A DNA stretch of 64,000 nucleotides from Merdimmobilis hominis (GCF_016901855.1 NZ_JACJKY010000003.1:1-64000); one strand, 5' to 3'. Counted from the stretch's first letter, positions 16,335 through 26,086 are shown. Notes: generated by a model not told the origin, from the sequence alone. Program-made: numbers and translations.

Positions 16335-17663
16335 TTATTCCCTGCGTGTCATTGCCGCAAAGAAAAATCCATCCGTATTTGTTTGATGGGGCAACAATAC
16401 TGCCATAAAATCCTGTATAAAATCTATTTTACCGAATTTTTCTGATAAATTCAACGGGGCAGCCCAATTATTTTCCGAAAGGAACCGCAAAATCACGTCC
16501 TCGTTTTCGGCTTTGTTTGTCGTACACGTCGAATAAACAAGCACCCCGCCCGGTTTTAAGTTCTTTGCCGAATGAGAAAGAATCTCATACTGAAGCTTCG
16601 GCAAATCGGCAAACGAAGCGGGATCTTTAAACCGAATTTCCGGTTTTCTTCGAAGAATGCCAAGGCCCGAACACGGCACATCGCAAAGGATCCGGTCTGC
16701 CAAAGGCAAATCGTCGCCCGTCCGCGCATCCCGCACCGAGGCATCCACAATCGAAAGTCCCAAGCGATGTGCGCCTTCTTCAATCAAGCGGCATTTGTGC
16801 TCGTACAGATCGAACGCATGAACCACACCCTGGTTGTTCATCTGCTGTGCAATCGTAAAGCTTTTCGATCCCGGTGCGGCGCACACATCGAGCACCGTAT
16901 CGCCCGGCTGTGCACCGAGCGCCTGCGCGCAGAGCTGGGAGGCGGCGTCCTGAATATGAAACCATCCGTCCCGGAATGCATCCAATCGCAGCAGACTTCC
17001 CGTATCCGAAAGCACAACGCAGTTTTCAATCCATTCATGTTTTTGTGCCGTCACACCTTGACGGGCAAGCATGTCGCACAGCGTATCTGCGTTAGCTTTC
17101 AAAGGGTTCACCCGCGCGTAGAGCGGCGGGCGCTCAAGTGCCGCTTTTGCCATTGATTCGGCGTCTGCTCTGCTGTACTGCGCTTCCCACTGTTTTAACA
17201 GCCACACAGGACACGACGTTTCCACCGAAAGCCGCTTAATCGGTGCATAATTCTTCGAAAACGACAGAACGTCCGCACCTGCACGCTGGACATTTCTGAG
17301 AATCGCATTCACCATTCCGCGTGCACTCGTCTTTTTGACATACGGCACAAGCGACACGGTCTCGTTGATTGCCGCACGTGCGGGAACACCGTCCATGAAG
17401 CAAAGCTGATACACGCCCATGCGCAAGAGAATCAAAATCTCGCGGTCAAGCGCACGCACGCCTTTTTTCACATACTGACCGATTATCGCATCAAGTGTGA
17501 TCTGCCGCTCGAGCACGCCATATACAAGTGCCGCCGCAAATGACGCATCCGCACCCGAGAGCTTTGCCGCTTTAACTGCCTGGTCAAGTGCGATCACCGA
17601 ATAAGCCGCATCTTTTTCTACTTTTAACAGTACGTCAACTGCCAGTTGTCTTGCTGTTTTCAT
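16335..17663 (-). CDS. rsmB: 16S rRNA m5C967 methyltransferase RsmB
   Basis: RsmB methylates C967 of 16S rRNA. Its 442 residues comprise an N-terminal NusB-like RNA-binding domain and a C-terminal Rossmann methyltransferase. The latter has VLDVCAAPGSKSFTIAQ (SAM), DVPCSGLG with the first catalytic-site Cys, and VYSTCTTNKAEN with the nucleophilic Cys. The ATG at 17661-17663 shares one base with the stop of the metalloprotease gene before it (TGATG), showing tight coupling. Confidence 0.97.
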   Translation of the reverse strand: MKTARQLAVDVLLKVEKDAAYSVIALDQAVKAAKLSGADASFAAALVYGVLERQITLDAIIGQYVKKGVRALDREILILLRMGVYQLCFMDGVPARAAINETVSLVPYVKKTSARGMVNAILRNVQRAGADVLSFSKNYAPIKRLSVETSCPVWLLKQWEAQYSRADAESMAKAALERPPLYARVNPLKANADTLCDMLARQGVTAQKHEWIENCVVLSDTGSLLRLDAFRDGWFHIQDAASQLCAQALGAQPGDTVLDVCAAPGSKSFTIAQQMNNQGVVHAFDLYEHKCRLIEEGAHRLGLSIVDASVRDARTGDDLPLADRILCDVPCSGLGILRRKPEIRFKDPASFADLPKLQYEILSHSAKNLKPGGVLVYSTCTTNKAENEDVILRFLSENNWAAPLNLSEKFGKIDFIQDFMAVLLPHQTNTDGFFFAAMTRRE

Positions 17664-18355
17664 CAATCGTTCCGTCTCCCGCGAAGTGCTAACAGACGCA
17701 AGAGGTTTGCCACCGCAACCACCAGTGCCGCCACATACGTCATGGCAGCCGCCGACAGCACACGCCGCGCACCTGCAAGCTCTGTCTGATTTAACATCTG
17801 ATCCGTTTCGAGTGTACGAAGTGCCCGGCGGCTTGCATTAAACTCCACCGGCAGGGTGATAAGCTGAAACAGCACCACTGCCAAAAACAGCAAAATGCCA
17901 AGATCTACAAGCCACAAATAACCGAAGATAAGGCCCAACACCGCAAGCGGTACCGCAAGCGACGAACCGATATTCGTAATCGGAATCATCGCCGCCCGAA
18001 TTTTTATGGGAAAATAGCCCACATCATATTGAATCGCATGACCTGCCTCATGTGCTGCCACACCGATTGCGCCAACCGACGAAGAACCGTACACCGAATC
18101 AGACAGCCGGATCACATTATTCCGCGGATCAAAATGATCGGTGAGGTTTCCAGCCACCTGCTCAACGCAGATATGGGAAAGGCCGTTGCTGTCCAAAATG
18201 CGGCGGGCAGCCTCTGCCGCCGTCACACCCTGCATCGTGTGCACCTGGTTATACTTTTTAAACGTCGACTGTACTTTAAACTGCGCAAACAGCGCAATCA
18301 GCATCGCCGGAACAACCAAAATCCAGTAATACGAATCAATATAAAAATAAGGCAT
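17663..18355 (-). CDS. Membrane zinc metallopeptidase (YugP family)
   Basis: A 230-residue integral membrane protein of the neutral zinc metallopeptidase family (YugP-like). It has an N-terminal membrane helix, the zinc-binding HEAGHAIQY motif (HExxH) after the ASDVYG-type stretch, and three further hydrophobic segments in the C-terminal half. Its substrate is unknown. It is inserted between fmt and rsmB, which are neighbours in Bacillus, and the start and stop codons interlock with rsmB, so it is expressed with translation genes. Confidence 0.94.
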   Translation of the reverse strand: MPYFYIDSYYWILVVPAMLIALFAQFKVQSTFKKYNQVHTMQGVTAAEAARRILDSNGLSHICVEQVAGNLTDHFDPRNNVIRLSDSVYGSSSVGAIGVAAHEAGHAIQYDVGYFPIKIRAAMIPITNIGSSLAVPLAVLGLIFGYLWLVDLGILLFLAVVLFQLITLPVEFNASRRALRTLETDQMLNQTELAGARRVLSAAAMTYVAALVVAVANLLRLLALRGRRND

Positions 18356-18380
18356 CGTTCATTCCTCCAAAAAAGAGTAT

Positions 18381-19307
18381 TTACCCCAGCAGAATCCCAC
18401 TCTTTGCACGTCTGCCGCGCAAAAAGTCGGCGCCGTTCATTCGTTTTGCCCCTTCTGCCTGCACTTCGCAGAACATAATTCCCTGATGATCGCCGCACAC
18501 AACGACAAACCGGTTTTCATCAACCAGTGTGCCCGGCGTTTCCTTATATTCTGTGCGAATGAGCGCACTTTTATAAACCTTTAACCGTTTTCCTTCAAAT
18601 TTCGTCACAGCGCACGGCCACGAAGAAAGCCCGCGGATCTGATTGTGCACAAGCTGTGCCGGTTTCTGAAAATCAATCGCACACAGCTCTTTTGTGAGCA
18701 TCGGTGCATAGGAAGATTCCGCGTCATTCTGCGGCACACGCGCCGCTTTGCCCTCTTCCATCTGATAGATCGTTTCGATGAGCAGGGATGCCCCCAGTTC
18801 GGAAAGCTTATCGTGCACTTCGTCTGCCGTTTCGTTTTCACCGATCGGCGTTTTCATCTGCAAAATCATATCGCCGGTGTCGAGTCCCTCTGCCATATAC
18901 ATTGTCGTGACACCCGTTTCGGTTTCACCGTTTAACACGCTCCACTGAATCGGACCTGCACCGCGGTATTTCGGCAGAAGCGACGCATGGACGTTTACAC
19001 ATCCGCGCGGCGGGATCGAGAGAATCTCTTTCGGCAGGATCTTTCCGTATGCCACCACGACAACCAGCTCCGGTGAAAGCGCACGCAGAAGCGATGCAGC
19101 TTCTCCGGTTTTTAAGGATACCGGCTGAAATACGGGAATGTCATGCGACTGCGCGCACACCTTAACCGGCGGCGGCGTCATCTGATGGCCGCGGTTTTTC
19201 GGTTTGTCCGGCTGTGTAAACACGCCGACCACCTCATGACCGGCCTGCACCAGTGCATCAAGACAAGGAACCGCAAAATCGGGCGTACCCATGAATACAA
19301 TTCTCAT
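18381..19307 (-). CDS. fmt: Methionyl-tRNA formyltransferase
   Basis: Fmt formylates initiator Met-tRNA using 10-formyl-tetrahydrofolate. The 308-residue protein starts with MRIVFMGTPDFAVPCL and has the folate-site motif HASLLPKYRGAGPIQW with the catalytic Asn/His context. A C-terminal OB-like tRNA-binding domain follows. It directly follows def, with one base between the def stop and the fmt start, so the formylation and deformylation steps are expressed together. Confidence 0.98.
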   Translation of the reverse strand: MRIVFMGTPDFAVPCLDALVQAGHEVVGVFTQPDKPKNRGHQMTPPPVKVCAQSHDIPVFQPVSLKTGEAASLLRALSPELVVVVAYGKILPKEILSIPPRGCVNVHASLLPKYRGAGPIQWSVLNGETETGVTTMYMAEGLDTGDMILQMKTPIGENETADEVHDKLSELGASLLIETIYQMEEGKAARVPQNDAESSYAPMLTKELCAIDFQKPAQLVHNQIRGLSSWPCAVTKFEGKRLKVYKSALIRTEYKETPGTLVDENRFVVVCGDHQGIMFCEVQAEGAKRMNGADFLRGRRAKSGILLG

Positions 19308-19805
19308 TTATCTTCTTCTCTTTCTCTTATTTTTAAACGACTCTTCCGTTTCATACATCTCGGTCGCATGATCAGGGAACAGCACACCGTTTAAATGATC
19401 GATTTCATGACAGAACGCACGTGCGAGCAGTTCCGTGCCCTCCGCTTCATATTCGTTGCCGTCGCGATCGAATGCACGCACTTTGACATGATTCGGACGT
19501 GTCACCTCGCCGTATTCCTCCGGAAACGACAGGCATCCTTCGGTGCCGGTCTGTTCGCCGTCTGTTTCGATGATCTCGGGATTTACGAGTTCATACAGAC
19601 GATCACCGCAGTCGATGACGACGACACGTTTTAAAATCCCGACCTGTACTGCCGCAAGGCCCACACCGTCGTTTGCATACATTGTTTCTCTCATATCATC
19701 GAGAAGATCGTGCAGTTTTTTGTCAAACACTGTCACTTCACGCGACCGCTTGCGCAAAATCTGATCTTCGTCTTTTTCAAACACCACAATATTTCGTTTT
19801 GCCAT
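19308..19805 (-). CDS. def: Peptide deformylase
   Basis: The enzyme removes the formyl group from nascent proteins. The 165-residue protein carries the three metal-site motifs: [17 protein letters not shown] and HEIDHLNG (HExxH), the Cys and two His being the metal ligands. A basic KNKRKRRR tail is present. It stands between priA and fmt as in many Bacillota. Confidence 0.98.
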   Translation of the reverse strand: MAKRNIVVFEKDEDQILRKRSREVTVFDKKLHDLLDDMRETMYANDGVGLAAVQVGILKRVVVIDCGDRLYELVNPEIIETDGEQTGTEGCLSFPEEYGEVTRPNHVKVRAFDRDGNEYEAEGTELLARAFCHEIDHLNGVLFPDHATEMYETEESFKNKRKRRR

Positions 19806-19840
19806 TGGTTTTACTTCCTCCTTTTTTCATCCGTCTTTGT

Positions 19841-22285
19841 CTATAACACTTCGCCGTTTACATCGGCAAAGATCGTCACACCTGAAAAAATCCGCTCCCG
19901 TCCGCACCGCTTTAACACGTTTGTTAGCATTGCCCGAAACGGCGCGTTGTTGCGGCACTTCATCACAATTCGGTAGCGGTATTTTCCGCTCACACGCGCC
20001 ACTGCCGCCGGAGAAACGCCAAGCACCTTGAGCGCAACCCCTTGTGCCTGCGTAGCCTCTTCTTCAAGCACAGAAAGTGCTGTCGAGGCGGCGTGTTTGA
20101 CTGTCTGTTCTTCCGCCGCCGCGAGTCCGATCGTCACAAGGTCACAAAACGGCGGATACATGAGCGTTTTGCGCAGTGCAATTTCCTCGCGGTAAAATGC
20201 GTCATAATCCTGTGCCGCCGCATATTGAATCACCGAATTGTCCGGCGCATACGTCTGGATATACGCACGCCCGGCCTTTTCGCTTCGGCCGCTTCGTCCG
20301 ACAACCTGCGTAATCAGCGAAAACGCACGCTCCGTACTGCGGAAATCGCCCGAGCCCAAACCGCTGTCCCCGTTTAGCACGGCGGCAAGCGTCACATTTT
20401 TAAAATCGAGTCCCTTTGCAATCATCTGCGTGCCGATCATCACGTCGTATTCCCCGCGCCGGAACGCATCAAACCGTTGTTCATACGCGTGGCGCGAATA
20501 CGTCGTATCCGTGTCCATCCGAAGCACACGAATGTCCGGAATCAATCGGTTTAGCTCCTCTTCAATCCGCTGGGTACCCGCGCCGGTGCGTTTTAAAATC
20601 CCGCCGCAGGAAGGACATCGTGCTGTGACCGGTTCGCTGTGGCCGCAGTAGTGGCACATCAGCCGTTCGTTCGCCCTGTGATACGTCAGCGCCACATCGC
20701 AGGACGGGCAGGTGAGCACTTTGCCGCACGCCATACACGTCGCATATGCCTGATAACCGCGGCGGTTTAAAAGCAGTATCGACTGCTCACCCGCCTGCTT
20801 ATTTTTTGAAAGTTCGCCGATCAGCGTACCGCTCAAAAACGACAATGCCGCTTCCGGCGGTTCTGTTCGCATATCGATCAAAAACACCTCGGGGAGCACG
20901 GCATTTGCATACCGGTTTTTGAGCACGAAATACGCATACTTCCCGCGCTCGGCCTGATACCGCGAATCAATCGACGGCGTTGCCGAACCGAGCAGAAGCG
21001 TTGCATGATGTTTTCCGCACCGCCATTTTGCAATGTCTCTTGCATGATACCGAGGCGACGCGTCCGATTTGTACGAACCCTCGCCCTCCTCATCCATGAT
21101 GATGAGGCCGATATCGGCAAGCGGAGAAAACACGGCGCTTCGTGTGCCGACCACAATCCGCACAGCGCCTTGCCGAATCCGTTCAAATTCGTAAAGCCGC
21201 TGGGATGGTGTCAGTCCCGAGTGAATGACTGCCACGATCTCGCCGAACTGCGCGGTAAACTGTCCCACCATCTGCGGTGTGAGTGAAATCTCAGGAACGA
21301 GCATCATCGCATTTTTGCCCATGGCAAGCGTTTGCTCGATGAGCTTTAAATACACCTGCGTTTTTCCGCTTCCGGTCACACCTTGAAGGAGTGCGGCGTT
21401 CGGCTTTGGTTCGCAGACAAGTGCAAAAATCCCGTCGGCAGCGTTTTGCTGTTCTTCACTGAGCACAATTTCGTGCCGCACCGACAGTTTATTTTGTGCC
21501 GGCGAAAACGACTGTGCACATTCCTTTTCAAAATAATACGCGCCGCCCTTTTGCACGAGTGCCTTGAGCACCGCCTCGGTCACGCCGCACAGATAGCAAA
21601 CCTCTTTCGGTGCGGCTTCTTTGACGGTGCACAGCATCCGATAAAGCTCCGCTTGTTTTTTCGAAAGCGGCACCGTGTCTGCATCAAACGTCTCACACAC
21701 CGCCACACGCCGCTCTGTCGGCACTGCAACCTTTCGACAGGCATTTTCTTCACAGACAATCACGCCTGCATCAAGCAGTGCGCGCACGGCTGCGTTTTTA
21801 TTTGCGGACTGCTTGCTTTTTAGCAATGCACGCAATTCTTTTTCTGATTTTGATGTGGAAAGAAAATTGAGAATCTGCTGCTGTTTTGCCGGATATTCCG
21901 TGATTTCCTCATCTGTCAGCCGTTTGGCTGTGCGAAAGGTCTGTTCGACCGTCACATTCGTGCCAATCGGCAGAATCGTGCGCACCGCTTCATAAAACGT
22001 GCAAAACGTATGCTGCACCAAAAACGATGCCATCTCGGTCATCTCGCTTGTAAACAGCGGTGTTTTGTCAATCAGCGCTGCAATCGGCTTTAAAGGCGGA
22101 TCGTCCGGTTCTTCGGTGATCGCAGCGACAAATCCCTGTACTTTTCTGTTTCCGCCGCCAAACGGTACGAGCACACGGCATCCCACCGCCACCTCACCCA
22201 AAAGCGAGGACGGAATCTGATAGGAATAAGGCGTGTCGATCGCATAGACGGCTTTTTCCACATAAACGTGTGCAACGCTTCGCAT
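19841..22285 (-). CDS. priA: Primosomal protein N' (replication restart helicase PriA)
   Basis: PriA binds stalled forks and reloads the replisome. The 814-residue protein has the N-terminal fork-binding domain, then the helicase core with the P-loop GVTGSGKTQVYL and the DEEG motif II. The zinc-binding cysteine pairs follow (CMACG, CPSCD, CHYCG, CPSCG), and then the QMIAKGLDF and RSGR motifs. It follows rpoZ by about 20 nt; coaBC, which stands between them in Bacillus, is missing. Confidence 0.97.
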   Translation of the reverse strand: MRSVAHVYVEKAVYAIDTPYSYQIPSSLLGEVAVGCRVLVPFGGGNRKVQGFVAAITEEPDDPPLKPIAALIDKTPLFTSEMTEMASFLVQHTFCTFYEAVRTILPIGTNVTVEQTFRTAKRLTDEEITEYPAKQQQILNFLSTSKSEKELRALLKSKQSANKNAAVRALLDAGVIVCEENACRKVAVPTERRVAVCETFDADTVPLSKKQAELYRMLCTVKEAAPKEVCYLCGVTEAVLKALVQKGGAYYFEKECAQSFSPAQNKLSVRHEIVLSEEQQNAADGIFALVCEPKPNAALLQGVTGSGKTQVYLKLIEQTLAMGKNAMMLVPEISLTPQMVGQFTAQFGEIVAVIHSGLTPSQRLYEFERIRQGAVRIVVGTRSAVFSPLADIGLIIMDEEGEGSYKSDASPRYHARDIAKWRCGKHHATLLLGSATPSIDSRYQAERGKYAYFVLKNRYANAVLPEVFLIDMRTEPPEAALSFLSGTLIGELSKNKQAGEQSILLLNRRGYQAYATCMACGKVLTCPSCDVALTYHRANERLMCHYCGHSEPVTARCPSCGGILKRTGAGTQRIEEELNRLIPDIRVLRMDTDTTYSRHAYEQRFDAFRRGEYDVMIGTQMIAKGLDFKNVTLAAVLNGDSGLGSGDFRSTERAFSLITQVVGRSGRSEKAGRAYIQTYAPDNSVIQYAAAQDYDAFYREEIALRKTLMYPPFCDLVTIGLAAAEEQTVKHAASTALSVLEEEATQAQGVALKVLGVSPAAVARVSGKYRYRIVMKCRNNAPFRAMLTNVLKRCGRERIFSGVTIFADVNGEVL

Positions 22286-22305
22286 TTCGCTGCACCTCCC
22301 GGCTC

Positions 22306-22521
22306 TTATTCGAGCGTTTTGCCGATATCTTCGCGCTCAACCAGTTTGTAGTCACCTCTTGCAAACTGCTCCACTGCGAGCTGAACCGGTTTTTCAATCA
22401 AAATTTCACCGTTTTCCTCGGCTTCCTCTGCGATCGCACGCGCACGTTTTGCCACGCCGATGACGAGTGAATAATAGCTCTGGTTACCCTGTAAAATGTC
22501 AGAAGCAGATGGTCTATGCAT
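22306..22521 (-). CDS. rpoZ: RNA polymerase omega subunit
   Basis: Omega helps fold the beta' subunit. The 71-residue protein starts MHRPSASDILQ and contains the conserved SYYSLVIGVAKRAR helix, followed by KPVQLAVEQFARGDYK. The length and the position between gmk and priA support the call. Confidence 0.95.
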   Translation of the reverse strand: MHRPSASDILQGNQSYYSLVIGVAKRARAIAEEAEENGEILIEKPVQLAVEQFARGDYKLVEREDIGKTLE

Positions 22522-22550
22522 AATAAAATCCTCCTAAAAAATCATGTTGT

Positions 22551-23180
22551 TTATTCGCAGACGGCCTGTTTTTCAGAAAGAAGCGCGTCCACGGTGGCTG
22601 TCATATGTTTGTTTAAAAATGACTGCGAGCGGATAATCGACCGCAGTGCATCAGCAGTTTCCTCGACGACATGGTTTGTCACCACATAGTCGCAGGTGTA
22701 CGCAAACGGAATTTCCTCCACAGCACGTGCAAGCCGTTTTTCAACGACCTCCGGTGCTTCTGTGCCGCGGCCTACAAGCCGGGCACGCAGTTCCGAAAGG
22801 CTCGGCGGCAGAATGTAGATGGTCACTGCATCCGGGCGAAGCTTGCGCACCTGCTCGGCGCCGTCCACTTCGATCTCCAGAACGACCGGATGACCGTTTT
22901 CCATATGGTCGTCAACCGGTTTGCGCGGCGTGCCATAGTAGTTTCCGCAGAAGCATGCATGCTCCAAAAAGCCCTCCTCGCCAATCAGCGATTCAAACTG
23001 TTCCGTTTTTAAAAAATGATAGTGAACGCCGTCCACTTCGCCTTCCCGCGGCTGGCGTGTCGTTGCCGAAACGGAAAGGAAAATATCCGGTTCCCGCGTC
23101 AAAAGCTCTTTGATGACCGTTCCCTTTCCGCATCCAGACGGGCCGCAGATGATAAACAGCTGTCCTTTATTAGCTTTCAC
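22551..23180 (-). CDS. gmk: Guanylate kinase
   Basis: Guanylate kinase converts GMP to GDP and is a stringent-response target. The 209-residue protein has the P-loop GPSGCGKGT near its start and the GMP-binding [19 protein letters not shown] segment. I place the start at the GTG 23178-23180 with GGAGG about ten bases upstream. It overlaps remA by 11 nt, and an ATG 12 codons further up would overlap more. Confidence 0.97.
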   Translation of the reverse strand: MKANKGQLFIICGPSGCGKGTVIKELLTREPDIFLSVSATTRQPREGEVDGVHYHFLKTEQFESLIGEEGFLEHACFCGNYYGTPRKPVDDHMENGHPVVLEIEVDGAEQVRKLRPDAVTIYILPPSLSELRARLVGRGTEAPEVVEKRLARAVEEIPFAYTCDYVVTNHVVEETADALRSIIRSQSFLNKHMTATVDALLSEKQAVCE

Positions 23181-23442
23181 TCTCGTCGTCCTCCTCTTCG
23201 TCATCCTCGTGCTCAATCACGCGGTTTGCAACCGTTTCCGGCTGGATTGCCGACAAAATGACATGATCGGAATCCATCACAATGACTGCGCGCGTGCGGC
23301 GGCCATAGGTTGCATCAATCAAAACGCCTTTGTCGCGCGCATCCTGAATAATCCGCTTAATCGGCGCAGATTCCGGGCTGACGATCGCAACCAGCTTTGA
23401 AGCGGAAACCATGTTGCCGAATCCAATGTTGATCAGTTTCAT
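23170..23442 (-). CDS. remA: Extracellular matrix regulatory protein RemA (DUF370)
   Basis: RemA is a small DNA-binding protein that activates matrix and osmoprotectant genes in Bacillus. The 90-residue product begins [16 protein letters not shown] and has the conserved [20 protein letters not shown] core, with an added acidic Glu/Asp tail. It sits between yicC and gmk, its normal neighbours. The start is the ATG at 23440-23442, with a GTG just before it. Whether it controls a biofilm in this organism is unknown. Confidence 0.95.
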   Translation of the reverse strand: MKLINIGFGNMVSASKLVAIVSPESAPIKRIIQDARDKGVLIDATYGRRTRAVIVMDSDHVILSAIQPETVANRVIEHEDDEEEDDESES

Positions 23443-23460
23443 CACGATGTCCCTTTCCGA

Positions 23461-24339
23461 TTATTCCACATTCTGAATCTGTTCGCGGATTTTTTCGATC
23501 TCCGCTTTCATCTCGACGACCAGATTGGTCACGCGCAGATCCTGGCATTTAGAACCGATGGTGTTCACTTCGCGGTTCATTTCCTGGACAAGGAAGTCGA
23601 TTTTTCTGCCGGTTGGCTGATCGCTGTCCATCATGGATGCAAACTGTTTTAAATGACTGCGCAGACGAACCGTTTCCTCGTCGACGGCAATTTTGTCAGC
23701 AAACAGTGCCACTTCGGTGAGCACACGCGCTTCGTCGACCGACCGGTTTTCGAGCACTTCTTCAATTTTTGCAGTCAGCCGCGCTTTATAATCAGCCACT
23801 GTCTGCGGTGCATATTCCTCCACCTTCAAAAGGTGTGCTTCAATCGTGTTTAATCTGCCGCGGATATCGTCATAAAGTCTTGCACCCTCAGCTTTGCGCA
23901 TCGAAAGAAAGCGTTCGAGCGCTTCTTCGGCAACCTGTTTGACACTTTCCCAAACGGCATCCTCATCCTCCGGCACCTTTGTCACCTGAAAAATATCCGA
24001 AAAGCGCGTCAGGGTCGAAAGCGAGAGTGTATCGGAAAGACCAAGCGGTTTGCCGAGCGAGCGAAGCGCCTCAATATAACTGCGTGCCAGCGGTTCATTC
24101 ACGGAAACCTGTGTGTCTGCGCTGTCTGTCGAAAAAATCGTCACGCCGACTTCCACTTTACCGCGGGCAATTTTTGTGTTCAAAAGCGCTTTGAGCTTTT
24201 CCTCTAAATAACCGTATGCACGCGGAAGCCGTGCATTGCACTCAAAATAACGGTGATTGACCGCTTTCATTTCTACCAAAATATCTTTGCCGTTCACAGT
24301 TTCCTGTGCCCGACCGTAGCCGGTCATGCTGTTAAACAT
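23461..24339 (-). CDS. yicC: YicC-family endoribonuclease
   Basis: YicC proteins are a recently recognised family of endoribonucleases. The 292-residue protein has the hallmark start MFNSMTGYGRA and the C-terminal EMNREVNTIGSKCQD motif with its metal-site acidic residues. The start could be the ATG at 24337-24339 (GGAGG 12 bases upstream) or a TTG three codons earlier (three bases from GGAGG). I chose the ATG because the family start MFNSMTGYG begins there. It is the first gene of the long operon that runs to rsgA. Confidence 0.94.
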   Translation of the reverse strand: MFNSMTGYGRAQETVNGKDILVEMKAVNHRYFECNARLPRAYGYLEEKLKALLNTKIARGKVEVGVTIFSTDSADTQVSVNEPLARSYIEALRSLGKPLGLSDTLSLSTLTRFSDIFQVTKVPEDEDAVWESVKQVAEEALERFLSMRKAEGARLYDDIRGRLNTIEAHLLKVEEYAPQTVADYKARLTAKIEEVLENRSVDEARVLTEVALFADKIAVDEETVRLRSHLKQFASMMDSDQPTGRKIDFLVQEMNREVNTIGSKCQDLRVTNLVVEMKAEIEKIREQIQNVE

Positions 24340-24384
24340 AAAAAGCAACCGCCTCCTTTTTTATAAAAGCAATTTCCAATCGAT

Positions 24385-24393
24385 ATTGTATCA
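24385..24393 (-). promoter_or_regulatory. Extended -10 promoter of the yicC operon
   Basis: The minus strand reads TGATACAAT (TACAAT at 24385-24390 with a TG one base upstream), about 45 nt before yicC. There is no good -35 box at 17 nt, as expected for an extended -10 promoter. It is the only promoter I can see for the operon down to rsgA. Confidence 0.5.
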
Positions 24394-24463
24394 GATTTCT
24401 CCGCGCGAAACCGCAAAACTTCATCTTTTATTCATATTATTCATAATATATTTACAATTATAA

Positions 24464-24497
24464 ATCAAAAAGAAAAGCCGATGAAATCATCGGCTTT
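24464..24497 (-). terminator. Terminator of the Rrf2 regulator gene
   Basis: A 10-bp stem, AAAGCCGATG / CATCGGCTTT (24474-24483 and 24488-24497), is followed on the minus strand by TCTTTTTGATTT. It begins 6 nt after the stop codon at 24503. Confidence 0.88.
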
Positions 24498-24502
24498 CTT
24501 TC

Positions 24503-24895
24503 TTATAACAAATCGGCAATTGTAACGGCAGCCAGCTTTTCCTGTACCGTCTTGCTGATATCAGAGAACACACGCTGTACTTTGCAGCAGGTGTTTTCCG
24601 GCCGTGTGCAGTCACCGCTTTCCAAACAGCGACTGAACACATATTTTCCCTCTACAAGCTCCAAAATATCGCGCAGTGTGATGTCTTCGGGAGAACGATT
24701 CAGTTCATAGCCGCCCTGTGTGCCTTTGAACGAACGCACCATCCCGCCGCTCACAAGATTTCTTAAGATTTTGAGTGCAAACCGCAGCGTTACGCCGGTA
24801 TTCTGCGCAATCGTATTCGCATCACAGCGGCATCCCCACTTTGCCAGATATACAACAATCCGCACGGCATAATCCGATTCCAATGTAATATGCAT
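24503..24895 (-). CDS. IscR-like Rrf2-family transcriptional regulator
   Basis: A 130-residue winged-helix repressor of the Rrf2 family. The N-terminal half carries the helix-turn-helix with the SGGMVRSFKGTQGGYEL wing. The C-terminal half carries Cys90-x5-Cys96-x6-Cys103, close to the spacing that binds a [2Fe-2S] cluster in IscR, plus Cys104. It may therefore sense iron-sulphur status. The nearest genes are rpoD and yicC; no isc/suf genes are in the window. The start ATG (24893-24895) has AAAGGGG upstream; a GTG two codons earlier is less well spaced. A palindrome over its own promoter suggests autoregulation. Confidence 0.93.
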   Translation of the reverse strand: MHITLESDYAVRIVVYLAKWGCRCDANTIAQNTGVTLRFALKILRNLVSGGMVRSFKGTQGGYELNRSPEDITLRDILELVEGKYVFSRCLESGDCTRPENTCCKVQRVFSDISKTVQEKLAAVTIADLL

Positions 24896-24918
24896 CCGCA
24901 CACCCCTTTCCGGTCAAA

Positions 24919-24946
24919 ACTATACTGTATTACTATACATTATAGT
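24919..24946. promoter_or_regulatory. Palindromic operator over the Rrf2 promoter
   Basis: The 28-bp element has ACTATA (24919-24924) at one end and TATAGT (24941-24946) at the other, with an AT-rich ACTGTAT/ACTATAC interior. It covers the -10 box and the start of transcription of the regulator gene. This is where a self-repressing Rrf2 protein would bind; the link is inferred from position and symmetry. Confidence 0.65.
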
Positions 24947-24967
24947 CCATTATTCCGGAAAAGTCAA
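24939..24967 (-). promoter_or_regulatory. Promoter of the Rrf2 regulator
   Basis: On the minus strand, TTGACT (24962-24967) and TATAAT (24939-24944) are 17 nt apart. The -35 box ends 5 nt after the rpoD stop codon. Confidence 0.88.
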
Positions 24968-24972
24968 ATCTT

Positions 24973-26049
24973 TTAATCCAAAAAGTCTTTAAGCTTTTTG
25001 CTGCGGCTCGGATGACGCAGTTTCCGCAGTGCTTTTGCCTCGATCTGACGGATACGTTCACGAGTGACGTTAAACTCTTTGCCGACCTCTTCGAGTGTGC
25101 GAGAACGACCGTCCTCGAGTCCAAAGCGCAGACGAAGCACTTTTTCCTCACGCTCGGTCAATGTCGAAAGCACATTCGACAGCTGCTCTTTGAGCAGGAT
25201 GTGTGAAGCTGCATCATCCGGTGCAAGCGCCTCATCATCGGGAATAAAGTCACCCAAGTGGCTGTCCTCTTCCTCACCGATCGGTGTTTCGAGCGAAACC
25301 GGCTCCTGTGCGACACGCATAATCTCGCGCACTTTGTCGATCGGCATATCGAGCTCTTCTGCGATCTCCTCGGCGCTTGCCTCGTGACCGTTTTTATGCA
25401 GAAGCTGGCTCGACACCTTTTTGACTTTGTTGATCGTTTCGACCATATGCACCGGAATACGGATGGTACGCGCCTGATCGGCAATCGCACGAGTGATTGC
25501 CTGACGAATCCACCACGTTGCATACGTCGAGAATTTAAAGCCTTTCGTATAGTCGAATTTTTCGACCGCTTTGATAAGGCCCAGGTTTCCCTCCTGAATC
25601 AGGTCAAGAAACTGCATACCACGGCCGACATATCGTTTTGCAATGCTGACGACCAGACGCAGGTTTGCTTCGGAAAGGCGTTTTCTTGCGCTGATGTCGC
25701 CGTTTGCCATACGGGTTGCAAGGCTGATTTCCTCATCGGTTGTTAAAAGCGGCACGCGGCCGATCTCTTTTAAGTAAACCTTGACCGGGTCATCGATATT
25801 CACGCCTTCTGCCTGCAGCTGCATTTCAACAGAATCGGTTTCATTATGATCAAAATCAATCGTTAAGTCGGCGGTAAAGTTCTCGACCACCTCAATATTA
25901 TTTGCTTTCAGCGACTCGTAGAGCTCCTCCACCTGCTCCATGTCATAGTTCAAGTCCTCGAGTGCGTCTGTAATTTCCTGTGTTGTGACTTTGCCGCTTA
26001 CCTTGCCATGTTCCAGCAAATCGGCAACGGTGTTTTTCTTTTCTGCCAT
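24973..26049 (-). CDS. rpoD: Primary sigma factor (sigma-A/RpoD)
   Basis: The main sigma factor directs RNA polymerase to -10/-35 promoters like those in this window. The 358-residue protein has region 1.2 to 2 with [20 protein letters not shown] and [16 protein letters not shown] (-10 recognition), region 3, and region 4 with [20 protein letters not shown] (-35 recognition helix). It lacks the long non-conserved insert of E. coli RpoD, as in other Gram-positives. It follows dnaG after a terminator hairpin. Confidence 0.98.
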   Translation of the reverse strand: MAEKKNTVADLLEHGKVSGKVTTQEITDALEDLNYDMEQVEELYESLKANNIEVVENFTADLTIDFDHNETDSVEMQLQAEGVNIDDPVKVYLKEIGRVPLLTTDEEISLATRMANGDISARKRLSEANLRLVVSIAKRYVGRGMQFLDLIQEGNLGLIKAVEKFDYTKGFKFSTYATWWIRQAITRAIADQARTIRIPVHMVETINKVKKVSSQLLHKNGHEASAEEIAEELDMPIDKVREIMRVAQEPVSLETPIGEEEDSHLGDFIPDDEALAPDDAASHILLKEQLSNVLSTLTEREEKVLRLRFGLEDGRSRTLEEVGKEFNVTRERIRQIEAKALRKLRHPSRSKKLKDFLD

Positions 26050-26086
26050 AAAAGTAGTCTCCTTTTAAAAAACGCGTGGTGATCTA

